Origin: Pterobdella sp. o SKG-2022
Taxonomy: Eukaryota > Annelida > Clitellata > Hirudinida > Piscicolidae
Length of the DNA: 64,000 nucleotides
Reading direction: 5' to 3'
Assembly (NCBI GenBank): GCA_964035795.1
Contig: OZ038326.1
Location: forward strand, 6,127,759 to 6,191,758
Part shown: positions 28,101 through 42,614 of the stretch, piece after piece
Numbering within the stretch: the first letter of the stretch is position 1
Layout: each line of letters opens with the position of its first letter
Program-made: the position numbers and the translations under genes
Notes under the pieces: model-generated
The model's input: the letters and a program-made list of their open reading frames with translations, nothing else
Database searches by the model: none
What the model was told of the DNA's origin: nothing

Positions 28101-31100
28101 TATTGTATTGTTTTATAGTATATTTTTGTATTGTATTTTATTCTATTATGTTTTACTTTATTTTAAATTTTTTTATTTTTTATTTTGTTTTATTCAATGG
28201 TACAGTATTGTATTGAGTTAAAGCGTATTGTAGTTCATCGTGGTGTGGTGAAATTCATTGTACTGTCTGTTATTGAATTATGTATTCATCCGCAAGCCAA
28301 TACAGCTTAGTTCTATATTATATGAATTTTTATTATAACGTATACCCCACATGGTATTTTGGTGTTTCATATGGTATTAAACAATACCCAGTAGTATTCT
28401 AACCTAGCACCTCTTTATTTCTAAGGGTTCTTAAACGCTGCAAAAACGGCTTTTTATAACTAGTCCAATTAAGTCAGATTAGATTCTAAACTACATTATT
28501 ACACCAAACAGTGAAGTTTCTATTGATTTACTGAGTACAATAAACTTCCCTTGATTTACTCACCTATCAAAATTTCTACAAAGGTTTCATCTCTACACCA
28601 ATCTAATAAATGCCCTCATGACCTCACACCTTATCTCAAGGTCAAATATATATGTGTGCCAGGTGAGTCGTTTGTGTTTTATTTGTATATGTGTGTTTAT
28701 GTGACTGAGTGTGTTAGTGTTTTTTTTTGTTTGCGTATGTGTGCATGTATCTGTTGTTTTTTTGTGGTTATAGGCAAAGTTTGAGAACTTTCAGTGTTTT
28801 TTTGCTCAATATTTATAGGCGTATATTTGTTTTTATTTATATTTTGTAAATTTTTATTTGTCTTCATCTATACACTAGAAATTCCTGATACCTCGAAAAA
28901 ATTTCTTCAACAAAATTCCTTTAATAATTCTTAACCTCCTACTTGTTTTCAAGATTTTTACCTGTTTAATTCTGTAGGCGTTCTTTCTTTATGCATGGTT
29001 TTGTGAATTCAATTTGCTTACGTTAGGAAAATATTAATATGACCACCATGTGTTATAGATTGCTTATTCAAAATGGCAATGTGTGCTTTTTTGTACGTCA
29101 AATTCTAATGTGTATTTATGCTTAACAAATTCTACAGTGGTGAACTCTAACAAAGAACAATGCAGCAAAAAGCTGCCGATAACTCTGCACATAAAAAACA
29201 CTCAAGGCAAAAGCCGCCACCAAAGACCCTCGCAACAACACCGCCAGCAACTCACAAACTATCAATCAATTTTCAACAATAAAAATCATTTATTCTCTAG
29301 TCATTCAAAAAACAGAATCAATCATGGAACGAAAAATGATGGAAATATGCAAATAATCCAAGAATCTTTCTCGTACGGCAGTCCCAATAGCCATTACCTT
29401 TCAAGTCATTCAAGTCACATGAATGGAGTTGGAGGAAAGGATTGTCCGTGGCAGATAAAAGCTCCCACACACTTTCAAGTGAATGTTTCAATCATAAAAC
29501 TCATTGTTTCAAACTCAAAAGCCGACAAGAGCTCTCAAATAAACAACAAAGATGCTACAAGCTTCGACCACTATGACCACCATCATCTCCGTGAAGACTG
29601 CATCGAACTGTTCACACTGCGAGAAGTAGACCTCACTCGCTACTACAGCTCTTGTGATGTGCTTCATCTTCCCAGCCACATACATACCTCGTCTTCAAAC
29701 TTTCTCGAGGTGGAAATGTCTCACAACCAACAAACCGTATACTTGCTGAAATTCCAAGGTACAAAACAATTTGCTCATATTTATAAGTTTTTTTGAAATA
29801 GGATCTTCAAAAGAAGGAGGTTTATTTAAATAATTAAGATTTGGCATGTATAAGAAATTCATTTATCAAACCCAGTATAAACTTGACAATTATTTTTTAT
29901 TGGAATTAAGCTAAAATTTCAAAAACCGACATCTTGCCAATAGGTTTTGGCACACACAGCCATTTAAAAAAAGTTTTTGACGATTCAAAAATTTTGTAAG
30001 TGGAAGCATTCGAGTATTTAATAGAGTGAAAAAATTACTTGAAAATTCATTTATTTTTTATGAAAAATAAAAAATTATTAAATATTAAAATAATATCTTG
30101 AAATAAAATTACCATAAAATAAAAAAAAAAAATCTTAATTCAAATCAAAAGTTTTCCGAATGAACAAGACTCCAACTTTCAAGATCAGTAAGTACTGAAG
30201 CTCCCGTCATGAGATGTCATCTGAGTTTTTTCATATTCTCTCTTGGTGATTTAAAAAACTATACTTGGCTTCATATTTCTGGGAAATTTATTCAATTATT
30301 AATATAAGTTGCATAATCATTTCAAAATCATAAAAATAAAGGTTGAAAAAAAAACGTGGGTTAATATTTTGATTGTTTAAAAAAAATAACTTAGTATTTT
30401 TTTGAAACGTTAAATACATTAACGCTTATAAAAATCATGAAAACATGAGTTGGAAAGGATGTGTAGGAACTAAGATTACTGTAAATACGTTTTGTTTTTT
30501 AATGGAACTATTTTTGAACTTTTTATTAACCCATGAGTTATATTTTGTTTTCAATAAAAAAAATTATTCGTTTATTTTTTTTGCAATTTTTGACACAAAA
30601 GAAGTAGCACCCTGTGAAACATAACTATCGGGCTACTGAAACCTTATTTTGAGGCAATTGATATCGACTTACATGCATAGTACATGAAATTCTGAAAAAA
30701 AATCCTCAAAATTCGATTGTTTGAAGCAAATATAATGAAAAACACATTATTGACATTTTTCGTGAAGAATCTGAAAAAAATAAGTAGTTAATTTTACAGA
30801 TAGAAAAAAATTAATTTCGAAACTCATTCCTAACTTTTATCTTCTTACAGTGATAGGCTGCTACACGCCACAACTTAACAAACACACCATCTTCAAACGC
30901 GCCAACCACACGGCCACCCTATGGTGCACCTCGGACGCTTCTCCACCCCAAAAACAACACCACAAGACCCACAACAAGCACCAAAGCACCGATTTGAGTG
31001 AAAAACTGTACCTAAAACAGAGCAACAATAGATGGAATTACGAATGTCATGGGTCTCACTGGAGTGGAAACTTCTTCAACTGCTCCCCTCTCTCCCACTC

Positions 31101-33767
31101 ACATACTGATCATCCTTTCCATGACCTTTGGGCCAGTGCTAACCTATTTGCCACTGAATCTTTTCCGTATAGTTAGTTATTTTATATGTTTAGTTTTTCT
31201 TATACAGTTGGATTTTTTTAAATAATTTTTCTTTCACCATTGATAAGGGCTATTTCAGTATTTAGTTCATTTTTCCTATTATAAATTGCGTTTTTTAATT
31301 TTAAAACTTCCCACTTTGAACAAATTTAATAAATACTTCTTGTTGGTTTCTCGTACCATCCATACCAATTTTAAAGTTTTTAAATCATTGTTTGGTGATG
31401 AATTTTTTATGGTTTTTTTGTTATCTGTTTTGTTCAGATGTTTTTATGTGTTCTAATTTTAAAGTTTTCTTATTTTTGATAAAATTCAAAATACAAAATT
31501 TAAAAAAATTTTCAGTTTTCTTTCAATGGAGCAAAACTTCTCGAAATTATGATGAAAAAAAATGTAGAAAGAATTTTTATCAATAAGATGAAAAAAGATG
31601 AAAAAAGCAAAATCATGAACAGGGTACGTTTTGAAAATCCATTAAGTAAACACTTGTGGAGTTTTTCATAACGTCATCTAGCCTTTCAAATGAAAAACCG
31701 TCTATTAAAAATAAACTTTGTCAAATTAGCATATGAATTAAATTTATTTAAGGAAATATATAGACCAGCTGCACAGAAAAAGATGGCTTTGTCAGATATA
31801 ATTTGAAGTTTTTTAATAACTTTTTTATCTTAAGAGCAGTCAATATAAAAGACCAAGACACTAACCAATTTTTCAGAAAAAATTGTTACCGAAAAATGGT
31901 GCGTGTTTTTTTCCACCCATTATAAAGTGCCATTGAAAGTTTCAAGCAACTTTTCGTATTCAAAAATCATCTTTCAAATTTTCAATATACAAAAGTCAAC
32001 AAAAAAGCTATTAAAGCCATTTTAATCATAACGTGCTATTTGCGGATAAGTTAATGTTAAACTTTTTACCCCGAAGCGTGCAACATCTGAACGAGTAAAT
32101 TATTTGCAAACCCAATCGTATTAAATGACTGTTAATACTAGCAGGATTAGCGAAGGCTATTTATATTGTATGTTTTTTTGTGATATATAAGCGAACTCAG
32201 CCAAAACTGTTGGGATATTTTTTATCACAAAATAAACAACATTTTCATTTATTCTGTTCACTGTTCTGTCTAAATATTTTGAATTTGCATAAATGTTTTT
32301 TGCATTTGTAATATTTCTACATCTTTGGTTTTTGCGTGTATATTTCTTAGAAATAATACTTCGGTTCGGAATGTTCTAATGCCCAACTGAATAGCTTTAT
32401 TTACAGCGCACTTTCTGCATTATAATTTTGTATTATAGCTATTAAATTATTCTCACTTTGCCATAAAAATCCTTTTCTGCGAACTCAAATCTTTTTCGAA
32501 AAATTAATTTTCTTACTTAATAGAGCAATTTTGAATGCTGAAAGGTATATTAGTGGTAGTGTCAGTGGGTGTGGCGTTGGGTGTGTTCATTGGAGGAGTG
32601 TTGCTGGTCTGCTCCACCAAGTTTCTCAAAAGGTTTGTGGTGGCTTGTGTTCAATTGTCCATGTGATTTTGTTTGCTTATGAAACTGATGCATCGATCAT
32701 TTGTTTTTGCGAATATTATTTTTTGAAACATGCATATAAAATGTGTCCAACCCTTCCAATAACTAACATATCAAAATCAATTTCTTCAAGAGAGATTTAA
32801 TTTATAAGTAAGTAAAAATTGAATGAAATGAGAGGATAGTGAGAATATTAAAAAAGCAGCTATAAACGAAAGCCTTTGGAAAGGTCGCATGCAATCTGAT
32901 TTATTCAACGAGAAACGCATGGGTTTTATAAGGAAGATGAATGAAAGAAAAGAATCATTCTCATTTCAATGCAACCAAATTGAATAACTTTGGATGGACT
33001 GAAACGTCAGAGAAAAAAATAAAAATGAAATAGAATTTGTAAATTTATGGGTAAGTTAAATCAATGCTTGTTAATGAAATTGCAAACAAAGAATTCCTTT
33101 CTTTTGCTATCTCATACTTTGAATTGTTTTTTGGGTTTTTAGGTATGTGAATCATTTCAACTTGGAGAAATTACTTTTTATATTTCAAAAAAAAATCTAT
33201 AAAACCCATAATAGCATCTCATCTTTCATGACTTCACTTTATTAACCAGAAGACAGCTCTCGGATTTCCACCAAGAGAACACTGTTCACCAGCACAATGA
33301 AACCGCAGACACACTGTACAGCCCTAACCCAATCACCACCACCAACTACGAGAAACCCTGCGATCTTATGATCGTTAATCAAAATATTCTGACCACTCAA
33401 CTTGGTGAGAGTTATTTTAATAATGTGTTTTATTTATTATTGAAAATCTTTCCATTCTTAATAGGTTATTTATTATCGTTTTTTAGGCGAGGCACCATCT
33501 TCGGTGTTGATTTACAATGATGAGGGCAAGCTGGAGGAAAGCGAAGAGAAACTTTCAGGATACAAACAACTACTTTACAATTGCCCCTGCAACAACCTCA
33601 CCAATTCAACTGATAACATACAACACAACGGCGCTAATATACTTCTATCAAACAACCTCAACTACACAAAAAATACACTCACAAAGAATATAAAAAGCAA
33701 AAATTCCACAAAAGCTTTCGACAAGCACTTAGCGAGCCATCAAAATTTCCCGATCGACTTAGCATGA
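18253..33767 (+). CDS. Single-pass membrane protein with SUEL-type lectin and CUB-like domains
   Basis: Eight exons join in phase to 729 codons including TAA/TGA-type stop at 33765-33767: 18253-18487, 26452-26858, 28584-28662, 29138-29758, 30851-31171, 32545-32632, 33250-33404, 33487-33767. If translation starts at the second ATG (18370) the product is 689 residues, and the hydrophobic LPFWILALYILGSLGS is then close to the N-terminus as a signal peptide, so I prefer it. Numbering from the first Met: lectin domain about 80-240 (FCQLEFFNAMC, YGRMQIGRCV, YGYLGCKSDV, KKCDARSSCSF, CPHDLTPYLKVKYICVP); Gln/Asn/His/Ser linker about 241-350; CUB-like segment about 350-447 (DCPWQIKAP, DCIELFTLREV, YSSCDVLHL, VYLLKFQ); Cys-containing module about 448-550 (GCYTP, ATLWC, WNYECHGSHWSG, NCS); membrane segment about 555-578 (ILVVVSVGVALGVFIGG); then a cytoplasmic tail of about 150 residues. 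A cell-surface recognition role is inferred. Exon 1 is the least certain link: it rests on phase and the signal sequence across an 8-kb intron. Confidence 0.82.
18488..26451 (+). other. First intron of the lectin/CUB gene, about 8 kb
   Basis: It opens with GTAAAT after codon phase 1 and closes with TTTCAG at 26451. It holds the GAT repeat at about 19015-19245 and otherwise AT-rich sequence with no exon or RNA gene that I can recognise. Long first introns often carry enhancers; nothing specific is visible. Confidence 0.6.
19015..19245. repeat. GAT/GGT triplet microsatellite
   Basis: Near-continuous GATGATGAT and GGTGGTGGT runs with point changes, inside intron 1 of the lectin/CUB gene. The open frames on both strands (Asp/Gly, Met/Val, Thr/Ile) are products of the triplet repeat. 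Confidence 0.9.
27984..28290. repeat. TATTGTATTG-type tandem repeat
   Basis: A pentamer-based simple repeat (TATTG, with TATAG and TTTTA variants) that decays towards its right end. It lies in intron 2 (26859-28583) of the lectin/CUB gene. The Tyr/Ile/Val/Leu-rich open frame over it is an artefact of the repeat. Confidence 0.8.
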
Positions 33768-33879
33768 AGAAACTAAAAAACGGAGAAGATCTCTAAGAGT
33801 TTTGAAAAAATCCCCCGTAACTTTCCAGCATGAAATTCTTGTTTTATATCTCCCAGTTCTACTTTTTAAACGTTTGAAA

Positions 33880-33885
33880 AATAAA
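33880..33885 (+). promoter_or_regulatory. Possible poly(A) signal of the lectin/CUB gene
   Basis: AATAAA lies 113 bases after the stop codon of the lectin/CUB gene, a normal distance. Support is positional only, given the AT-rich background. Confidence 0.4.
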
Positions 33886-36800
33886 AAATAGAGTAAAAAC
33901 GTTGCTGACAGTTACCGCATTCGTCATTAAGACCTGAATGATACCCCAGCCGTGGTTTTGTCATAAAATTAAGTTAAAAATTCTCTAGTTTTGTTAATTT
34001 TCATGGTATTTTTAAGTAAAAATCTGTAAAATATTCAGCGTAAATTATTGAAAAATTAGATTATTTTTTCAATATTAGAAACGACATTTCCGAGGTTCAT
34101 GAAGTTTGAAAAATGTTATTCCAGTAATTAAGAAATTTTATTTATTATTTTATAGTCATTTCAATCGATCGATTGGTTTTAATGTGATTTGTAATAAATT
34201 ATTCTATTAGTTTAATTTATTTTAAGAACAATGATTAAAAAAGCATGGGAAAAAACCATTATAATTATTTGATCCATCACTAAGGCCTCTAATCAATGAT
34301 AAAGCTTTATCAAAATAGTTCTCAAAAAAACAAGATTCCCTATAATAGTTTCAAAAAAGTACAAAATATTAATTCCAAATAATTTCAAAGAAGGTTGAAT
34401 ATTTCAAAAATATTTCAACTAATAATTTGAAAAAATATTTAAAATGAGATTAAAAAGTTTTTGTTGATATATGTTTCAAAATAATGATAATGCATCTATA
34501 AATAAAATTAAAAGACAAATTTTAAAAATTCCCAATAATAAATATCAAATTTTTTTCGAAAAATAAATCAAAGCCATATTTTTTACTTTATTCACAAAAT
34601 ACAAAAATAAACTAAATTATGAACTTCTAAAGCACACATAAAAATAGATATCCTATAAATAATTGAATAATTAAAATAAAAATCACAAAAGTTTGAACTC
34701 TTCATCTTTTGTCTCTATCCATTTCATCTTGCCTCATGACAACATGATAAACCCAGTGTTTATAAGTTTTTTAATTAGTAGACTTAGTGGGTGTAGAGAG
34801 CAAAACATCAAAGAAAACACCTTTGAACACCTGCTTAATACTAAGTCCAAAACGTGATTTTTTATATTAAAAAATCTAATTAAATCTTATTATATTGAAA
34901 ATTTTTTTTTGACGGGGTTAAGGTGAGTTTGGTTTGGGTTTTTAGTGTGACTTGGAATGAAGGTAACAGGTGAAAACATCATGAGATTTTTAAGTTGATG
35001 AGTTATAAAAACACAGCCAAGTTTTTGATGTATTTATATCTATAAATCTATTTTTATTACTTTATATATATTTTTCTGTTAAAACACTAAGCTTCTCGGC
35101 ATAATCACATCATCAGGCAAACTTATTATAATGAGAAATAAAAAACGAAACTTATTTAAATATATTTTATGTTATTTTGATCGACATACGCGAGGTTAAT
35201 GAATCACTATTAGGAGTTGTATTCCAAACAGGAGGAAATATAAAGTCATAGTCAATATGAATCCATGATTCATCTAATGGCATAAACTTAAAAAATTTTA
35301 AAACTGGTCTATACTTCAAATATTAACACTATTGCTGTATTTCAACTGAAAATTTTTTAAATATAACAATGGAAAATATCGTATATCCAAAAGATTAGCC
35401 TTCAAGACCCTTTTCATAACCTTTATGCATTTTCTATTTTATTGTTTAATTAATTTTATGTCATTCCAATGGCGAAATTTGCTTCAACAATTTTATGTTA
35501 TGTCGATGAAGTGTAATTAGTCGAATAATGACAAAAAATATGCTGATAAAAACCATAAAAATACACCCTTCACTTTAGCATAAGTTGATGATGTGGGAGG
35601 TGGATGGATATGTGAGTTACCAACGTTGAGATCCTCTGAGAAAGGGTTTATGACAGAAATTTTGTTGAGACATGTAATTTTTGTAATGAAAAGTTTTTTT
35701 GAATAAAAAATATTTTAAAGTGAAGATTTCTTTAAGTTTCTTAAAGGTAAGTTTAAGTAATGACTTGATAAGATGCATGTTTTTTATAAAGTTTTTACAG
35801 CAAAATTGATGTTTCTTTGATTGTACAAGGATGATTGGGAAATTTAATGCAAAAATCTTGAGTTCTCATGCGCGTGATGATCTTTAAAAAACAATTTCGA
35901 AATTCAAAATCCAATCTAAACAAATAAAAACATATCCAATAAAAAAAAATTAAAATTAAAATTTTTCTATTGAATTTTTTTCTGTGAAAGCTTACATTGA
36001 ATTTTTCTGATCAATAAACGAGAGACGTTGGCAGTTAAAATACTTACTATAGAGTGTGTGTAAATATAAATTAGGCACGCCATATTTTTATTGATTATTT
36101 AAGTTGACTATGACCTAACATATCTGCATTTTCATTTAATTAAATGTTACTTTAAGATTTATTGAAAAAAAATTTGATTTTATCTCATTGAAAAGTAGTT
36201 AAGTGGATATTATGTTATTCATCAAAACTACGGTTTTTTTTACAATATTTGAAAAAAAAACGTTTCATGATAAAATTGAAGTGTGTGAAAAAAATTGATT
36301 TTTACAAATGAAAATTACAATTTCAACTTTGGAAAAAAACATTCTCAAAAAAATCAAGGTTTGGAACAAAAATTTTACAAAAATAACTACAATTTTGAAA
36401 AAAGAATTGTGAAATATTTTTAAATATTTGAAAACACTCTTTTTTATCCCCAACACGTCTTGCAAAATGTTATAATAACAATCATATTGTTCCATGCATA
36501 TTTTGTACGTATTTCCAATTTTTATGGAATAAATTTGAATATCTATGTTGAGAAATTTCATCTTGAAGCATGTTTAAAATATAAATATTTTCGATGTTTA
36601 AAAGTTGTTACATTTTAATAAATTGTGTTTGCATAGAAAAAAAATCAGTTTTTACGAATTTTTTCAACTTGGCAGTTTAATATTTTCTTAATAGTATCAT
36701 TGTCAAATAACCAAGACAAATTCAAACAAGGTTGTAAGTGCAAAAACAGATAAAACTTGGTTAATAAACATTGCAAAACTGATTTTTTTCTATTGTTTCA

Positions 36801-39594
36801 AGTTTCAGTCTTTATCAAGTTTATGCATTTTTTTGCTCAATTATAAGCATTTTTCAAAACACAAGCTCCACTGTTTTTCAAAATGGCTTCAATTTAGTCC
36901 AGCTTTAAAAATTTTCAGTCATTTTAATACAAATTTTAAACGTGATACTGAGGAATAAAAAAAGTGCTTTGCAAAACCTCACATACATTAAAACAAAATT
37001 GTTATAGACACTAAAAAATTGACTTTTTTTTGTTAATTTAAGATTTTTTTTATGGCAAATAGCCAAAATTTGTGTTATTTTGAATACATAATATTTATGA
37101 AATATTACAGTGAGTTAAATTTGCATAAAGCTTCGTACTAATTTTTGTTTGATAAATTTTTTTGGTTTCATGAATTTGCGTTACTTAATTACATTCATGA
37201 GTTTTCACCATTGAGGTCCTTAGTTTTTGAAAAAGCAAGATTCAACTTTCAAAGTTTTTATATTGTAATTTCGATTCAAAACGATTCTTTATTTTTATGG
37301 TTTGCGAAAAAATTATATAGAAAAAACTTGAAACCAAAAACATCAAAAAATGAAAGTTTAACTTTCTTCGATACAACCCTACAATTCGATTGAAAAACTG
37401 TTCCAAAATTTTATAATCGATTTTAACGAACGTTGAAAAACATGGAATAATTTAAAGCATTTACTACAATAGTTTTTATTCACAATTACTTAGCAACCAA
37501 AAAAGATTTGGAATAATCTTAGCTTTATTCAAATTCAAAAAAATAATCTTTTGAATTACTTTATGATGTGTAAATTCTCTAAATTTTAACGTCTCTACAT
37601 TCAAAATGTGAGTTTTATCAAATTTCCAACTTTTATTCAAAATAAAAAAATTTTTCTTATAAAATAATATATTTTTTGTCAGTTCTTACTTGGTTTGTTG
37701 ACCATTTAAATAGGTATTGACGAAGTAAATAATCTGAACATCTGTCTAAAAATTCAAACATTAAATTTCTTCAAACTGTTTTAGAACTCAAATACACTAT
37801 TTGTTTTAAAATAGCATTATAAAAATAAATCAATTTTCTAAATGAAATGAGTTTGATATTTTATATCTTTTAGGTTTTAATTAAAAAAAATGATTTTAAA
37901 AAAAAGCAATTTTTTCTTCCATATGTTATTTTTCCAAACATTTACAGCAGTGAATTTTTTTGAAAGTCTTCAATTGAAAAATACTTTTAAAAGCTTGAAA
38001 AAAATTTTTTTGACTATTAAAGAACTTTTTCAACAGTGATTTTAACATTTTTTTCCCATACTTAAAGTCGATCGATGTCTTTTTGCTGATTCTTAAACCA
38101 TCTTTTGAATGTAAAAATCAATCGATGCACGAAAAAGATGTGCTTTTCAAGGACAATCAAACCGGAAGACAAACGTCTCAAAAGATTGTGTTTTTATATT
38201 GAATGATTTGCAATTACTCACATTTTGCTATGAATAGCTAAAAAAAGTTTTGATAATTAACGTTGTAAGTTGACGGCGTTTTTCGCTCTGTTCTAAAAAT
38301 ATTTCTATGAAAACTTATCAAAGAACAGGAATATGAGACTTAAAAAAGTTAAAAAAAAGAAAGCAAATTGTGGTATGACACCTTGGGTGATTCTAAGCCA
38401 CACCATCCGATATAGTATTATTTCATTCACTTGAAATAATAATTTTTCTAGATACTTTTGCCTAATTTTTTGTCTTGCAAGTTTTCCCTCTGTGTACCAT
38501 CAAGATAAGTTTAAATTAATGAAACAAAGTTTGAAAATTTTTAAATAGACATTTCTAAGTCCGTCGGTTTGAGTATAATTGATAGAAACAACAACATTTA
38601 ACGCTTCATAAATATATAAAGTAAACTAAAGTTTCATAACTTGTTATACAAGGTTTACATTGCATGGCTTAAATCATTCTGTTTGTTTTATTTCTTTATT
38701 ATAACACTTCTTCAACATTTCAATTACATTTTCAATTTTTTAAATCCACCAGACAAGTAGTTGAAGCACAAAATAGAAATTAAATAAATTATGAACACAT
38801 TCAAACACTTATTTTTCAATTTTTTCCAAAATTTTTGTTCAAAATTTGACAAAAACAAAAAATAAATACATATATTGATGAAAAATTCAAAAAGATGTGA
38901 AAGTTTATGAAAAATTTATTATTTTTCTGTATAAAGAGTGGTGCATTAAAGAACATGGAAGTCTATTGTTGGTTTTAGTTTGATCACGCTATTTTGTATT
39001 GGCGCAACAACCAATGATGTTTTTGTTGAATAAGTAACCATTGTATTCAATATAACTAATCAATGATATAAGCACTTTTCAGCCAATTCATTATTATATT
39101 TGGGATGTCAAGAAGTTATCAGTTTGGTTATGTTTGAGATTTGATAATGCTTTTAAAAACCACCTACAAATATTTTTAGAGAAAAATTAAATGATTAAAT
39201 AGTTGGAACAAATATAAGATAATTCTTTAAATATTAGTTTTCAAAAAATCATAAAAATCAAAACTATTATATTAATTTTGTGCTCAGTTATTTTGTGAAG
39301 TCAATTATTACATATATTTTCTATATAGTTCTTATATGGCAAATATATTAATATAATGTTCATACTGCAATAATCATAGCAAACAGTGATATGAAGCTAA
39401 CATAGATGTTATATGTTTTTGAATAAATCCAACTTAATACAATTAACACCTAATTTCATATCAAAACTTTAACCCTTGACTTCAAAGGGCACGCAATAAA
39501 TATATATATAAAATCTTTCTTTCAATAAAAAGCAAAATTTATTATAAAACACAAAAATAACTAAATAGTAAATATAACAAAATTAAACACTATA
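33886..39594. other. Intergenic stretch, no gene recognised
   Basis: About 5.7 kb of AT-rich DNA between the lectin/CUB gene and the GST, both on the plus strand. Open frames at about 36265-36561 (minus) and 37145-37393 (plus) are Phe/Ile/Lys-rich with no domain pattern and fit chance in this composition. A copy of a short dispersed motif is noted at about 35085-35130. The GST promoter should lie near the right end, but I cannot place it. Confidence 0.5.
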
Positions 39595-42500
39595 ATGGCA
39601 GTTTACAAACTGATATACTTCCCTTTAAAAGGTAGAGCCCATACAATCAGATTGCTATTCGCCCTAACAGGGATTGAGTATGAAGATCACAGGATCCCTT
39701 TCAACGAGTGGCCTCATCTCAAACCTTGTAGGAATTTCATTGTATTTTTTCAGGTTTTCCATGTTTGCTAATGAGTACTTGGTAATGTATGTTGTACATG
39801 CGAAAATGCTTCATTTTTTAAATTAACCTTGGTTTTTATGTTCAGTATACTTATTATAACTCTGAGTATTTGAAGCGTTCAACTCACTGGTTTGAGTTTT
39901 AGTTTTTCATTTTTTTATTAAGTAGATAAATTACCCAGTATAGGGTTTCGAGCGAAAATTAAAATACCCCTACACCACATCTTTCGAAAGATTTCAAACA
40001 CCTATAAAACAATTCTCTAAATTTTTGATACTATCTATATAACAACCATTTATTCCAACCCGAGCAATCCTTACGTCAAAGCTACCCTGCCTGGAAGCCT
40101 GGGGTAGACAATTGTGTGGTAGTACTACCATTGCCAGGTATTTACATGTTTTCTGTTGTTTAGATCAGCATCATTGCTGGTGTAAGACTTTTTTTGCCTT
40201 GTTGTTATGTGGTATGAGTTTATATTGTTTTTTGTTATTTTTATTATAAATTGTATTAACCTTAGTTTTGTCGTTTTTATTATTCTTATTTTTTTATTAT
40301 TATTATTATAACTTTTAATATCAATAAAAATACTACTTTTAATTCAAATTATAACATTCGGAACTATTTCATAAAACTCCAATCTTGGGTAACTGATAGT
40401 CTAGCCACATACGTACATCATTACTCACAGATATGTTTCAACCATAGGAGGCTTGAGGACAGAGTGTGATTTCCAAAATGCGCTGGTATGGGTCGAGTGT
40501 TGTCATGTACAATGAGGAAGTTAATCACATATTTTTAATGACCTCGTATCTATTTTTTTTTCCAATAACTTTTCATTTTGTTCGACAAAAATGAGAACTT
40601 TCACGAACAAAATTTCTTTTTAAAAACTATAATTTTCGTTTAGTAAGACTTCATGAAACTTCAGTATCTACCAATAAAGTTTTATGATAGGGTTGACAAA
40701 TACAACAAAAAATCCCTTACATCAGAATATATTATCAAGATATTTGATAGTTTTACAATAGCATTATTGGAGTGAGGCTTACAGAAAACGTTGTAAAGCT
40801 ATTAATAAACCTTCGGCGTTGTTTCTAATTCTAGTTGACATTAGCAGAAAATTTCATTTTTTGAGATACTCAACTCCAACAAAATTTCAATTTTTTTTTG
40901 TTGAATTTTAATAAGTGTTAAACAAAACTTCAATTTGTGTCTGCAGAGACACAATATAGATATGAGTATTGATCAATTTAAATTGTTTCACTAATGTCAT
41001 TACTTCCAGATTGACAGCATTGTAGATGTGATTGAGTCAATTTTCGATCAAGTTTTGTCTTCCATAAAGGTAATTATGAGTTCTTATAGTGATAAGATTC
41101 AATGAAAGCAATAATATAGATTAATATTAATAAATACCAATAAATTCACTAGTGGGAAATGATATTATTAATATCAATAAAGATGATCTTCAAATTGATA
41201 TTGATTGTATCAATAAAAATGTTTGAATTGTTATTAATGAGTGTCAAAGAGATTGGAAATTATTACAATGCTATATGAAATATCAATAGTTTGATAAATA
41301 ATTCCCGACAAAAAAATTCATTTAATCACTTTGAGCGCCTTTGATGCAAATCACAATGCTTAAAATAAGCGCTATATAAATAATCATTAATTATATAAAA
41401 GATAATAGATCTTTTGGTATGAGTTTCCCAAAATCAAATTAACGGGTAAGATGGTTCTAGCAAGGGTGGTATATGTCAGTAAAAAACAAAAGTGCAAAAG
41501 CACAAGGCATTTCTTTATCTAAACTATCATTATCGTTTTGAGGCAGGCGTATTTGAATGCTTTTGAAAGTAAACACGTGAATTAATAATTTTTAATAAAA
41601 TCAAATCTTTTTCTTAGTGTAGTGCTTTTTTCTTAAGGTTTGAAGCAGAAAAATTACATCAAATTGAGTATAACTTATGCACATATGTGAATAATTAACC
41701 TTGAAATTTTGAATAATAAAAAATCTGAATTTTTAAAATAAAAAACTCTAATATTTCCGTATTTTTAAGATTCGCAATTATGTACATATGAACTTGATGT
41801 ACATATGAACTTTATAAAATATATATTGGATATATCTGTATATATTATATATATATTAAATAAATTCTTCAACAAACTATTAAATATAACTTTTAGAAAA
41901 AATATAGTTATTGGAAGTTGTAAAAAACTTACATAGGTATTGTATGAAACACCCATCAAAAGTTGCATAAAATGTGCATAAAAACTATATTTCAATTTAT
42001 ATAAGCAACCTACCTCAACTACCCCAAAGGCTCCAGGAAAACTCAAAGATGGGGACCATAATATGCAAGAAAAGATAGCCACAACCCTGGAGATTTTGAC
42101 CAAGTTTCTCGAAGATAAGGAGTATTTTGTAGACAAAAAGGTTGGGATTTTGTACTGTACATGTGTTTTTGGTGCCTTTTTTTGGTAATTCATTTGGTTG
42201 TAGAACGTTGAGGTTTTTATGTATCAGAGAAGACATTATTTCATGAAAAGTTATGGTTTATTTAAGAAATAAATGTATTTGAAACTGTTTTTTGAGAGGT
42301 TAACAATGAGAAAAGCTTTTTGAAAACTATGTTTTGTTCAGATGATGTTAAAAAATATTAAATTTGATACTCATAACCAATATAACGATATTTTAAATTC
42401 GTCTTACAACTATAGAATACTACAAATCTATAATTTCTAAAATATTTCTCGCCAGATATCCCAAGCAGACGTTCACTTCTACTCAGTGTGTGAAATTCTC

Positions 42501-42614
42501 AACGAAAAGTTCGGAGGTGACTTCTTGGATGCATTTCCTGCATTGAAGTCTCTTTATTGGAGGGTGGCATCTGAACCTGGGATAAAACATTGCCTTCAGA
42601 GTGGTTCTCATTAA
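39595..42614 (+). CDS. Sigma-class glutathione S-transferase (prostaglandin D synthase-like)
   Basis: A cytosolic GST of 196 residues, the usual length. Six exons in phase: 39595-39727, 40065-40137, 40431-40485, 41010-41069, 42030-42140, 42456-42614 (TAA). The N-terminal thioredoxin-like half begins MAVYKLIYF, with catalytic Tyr8, Arg14, Trp39 and Lys43 at the positions used to bind glutathione in sigma GSTs such as human HPGDS. The cis-proline is Pro52 (KLPCLE) and Ser64 is kept in GSTTIARYV. The C-terminal helical half carries IDSIVDVIESIFDQ, FLEDKEYFVDKK, and SQADVHFYSVCEIL (the N-capping and ADxxFY region). Oddly, residue 63, Gln in the family, is Gly here. Likely roles are glutathione conjugation or prostaglandin isomerisation; the sequence cannot choose between them. 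Exon 2 is only clear when read in the frame fixed by both neighbours. Confidence 0.92.

Noticed and set aside
27834..28118. 94-residue frame rich in Tyr, Ile and Leu
   Set aside because: Translation of the TATTG tandem repeat in an intron.
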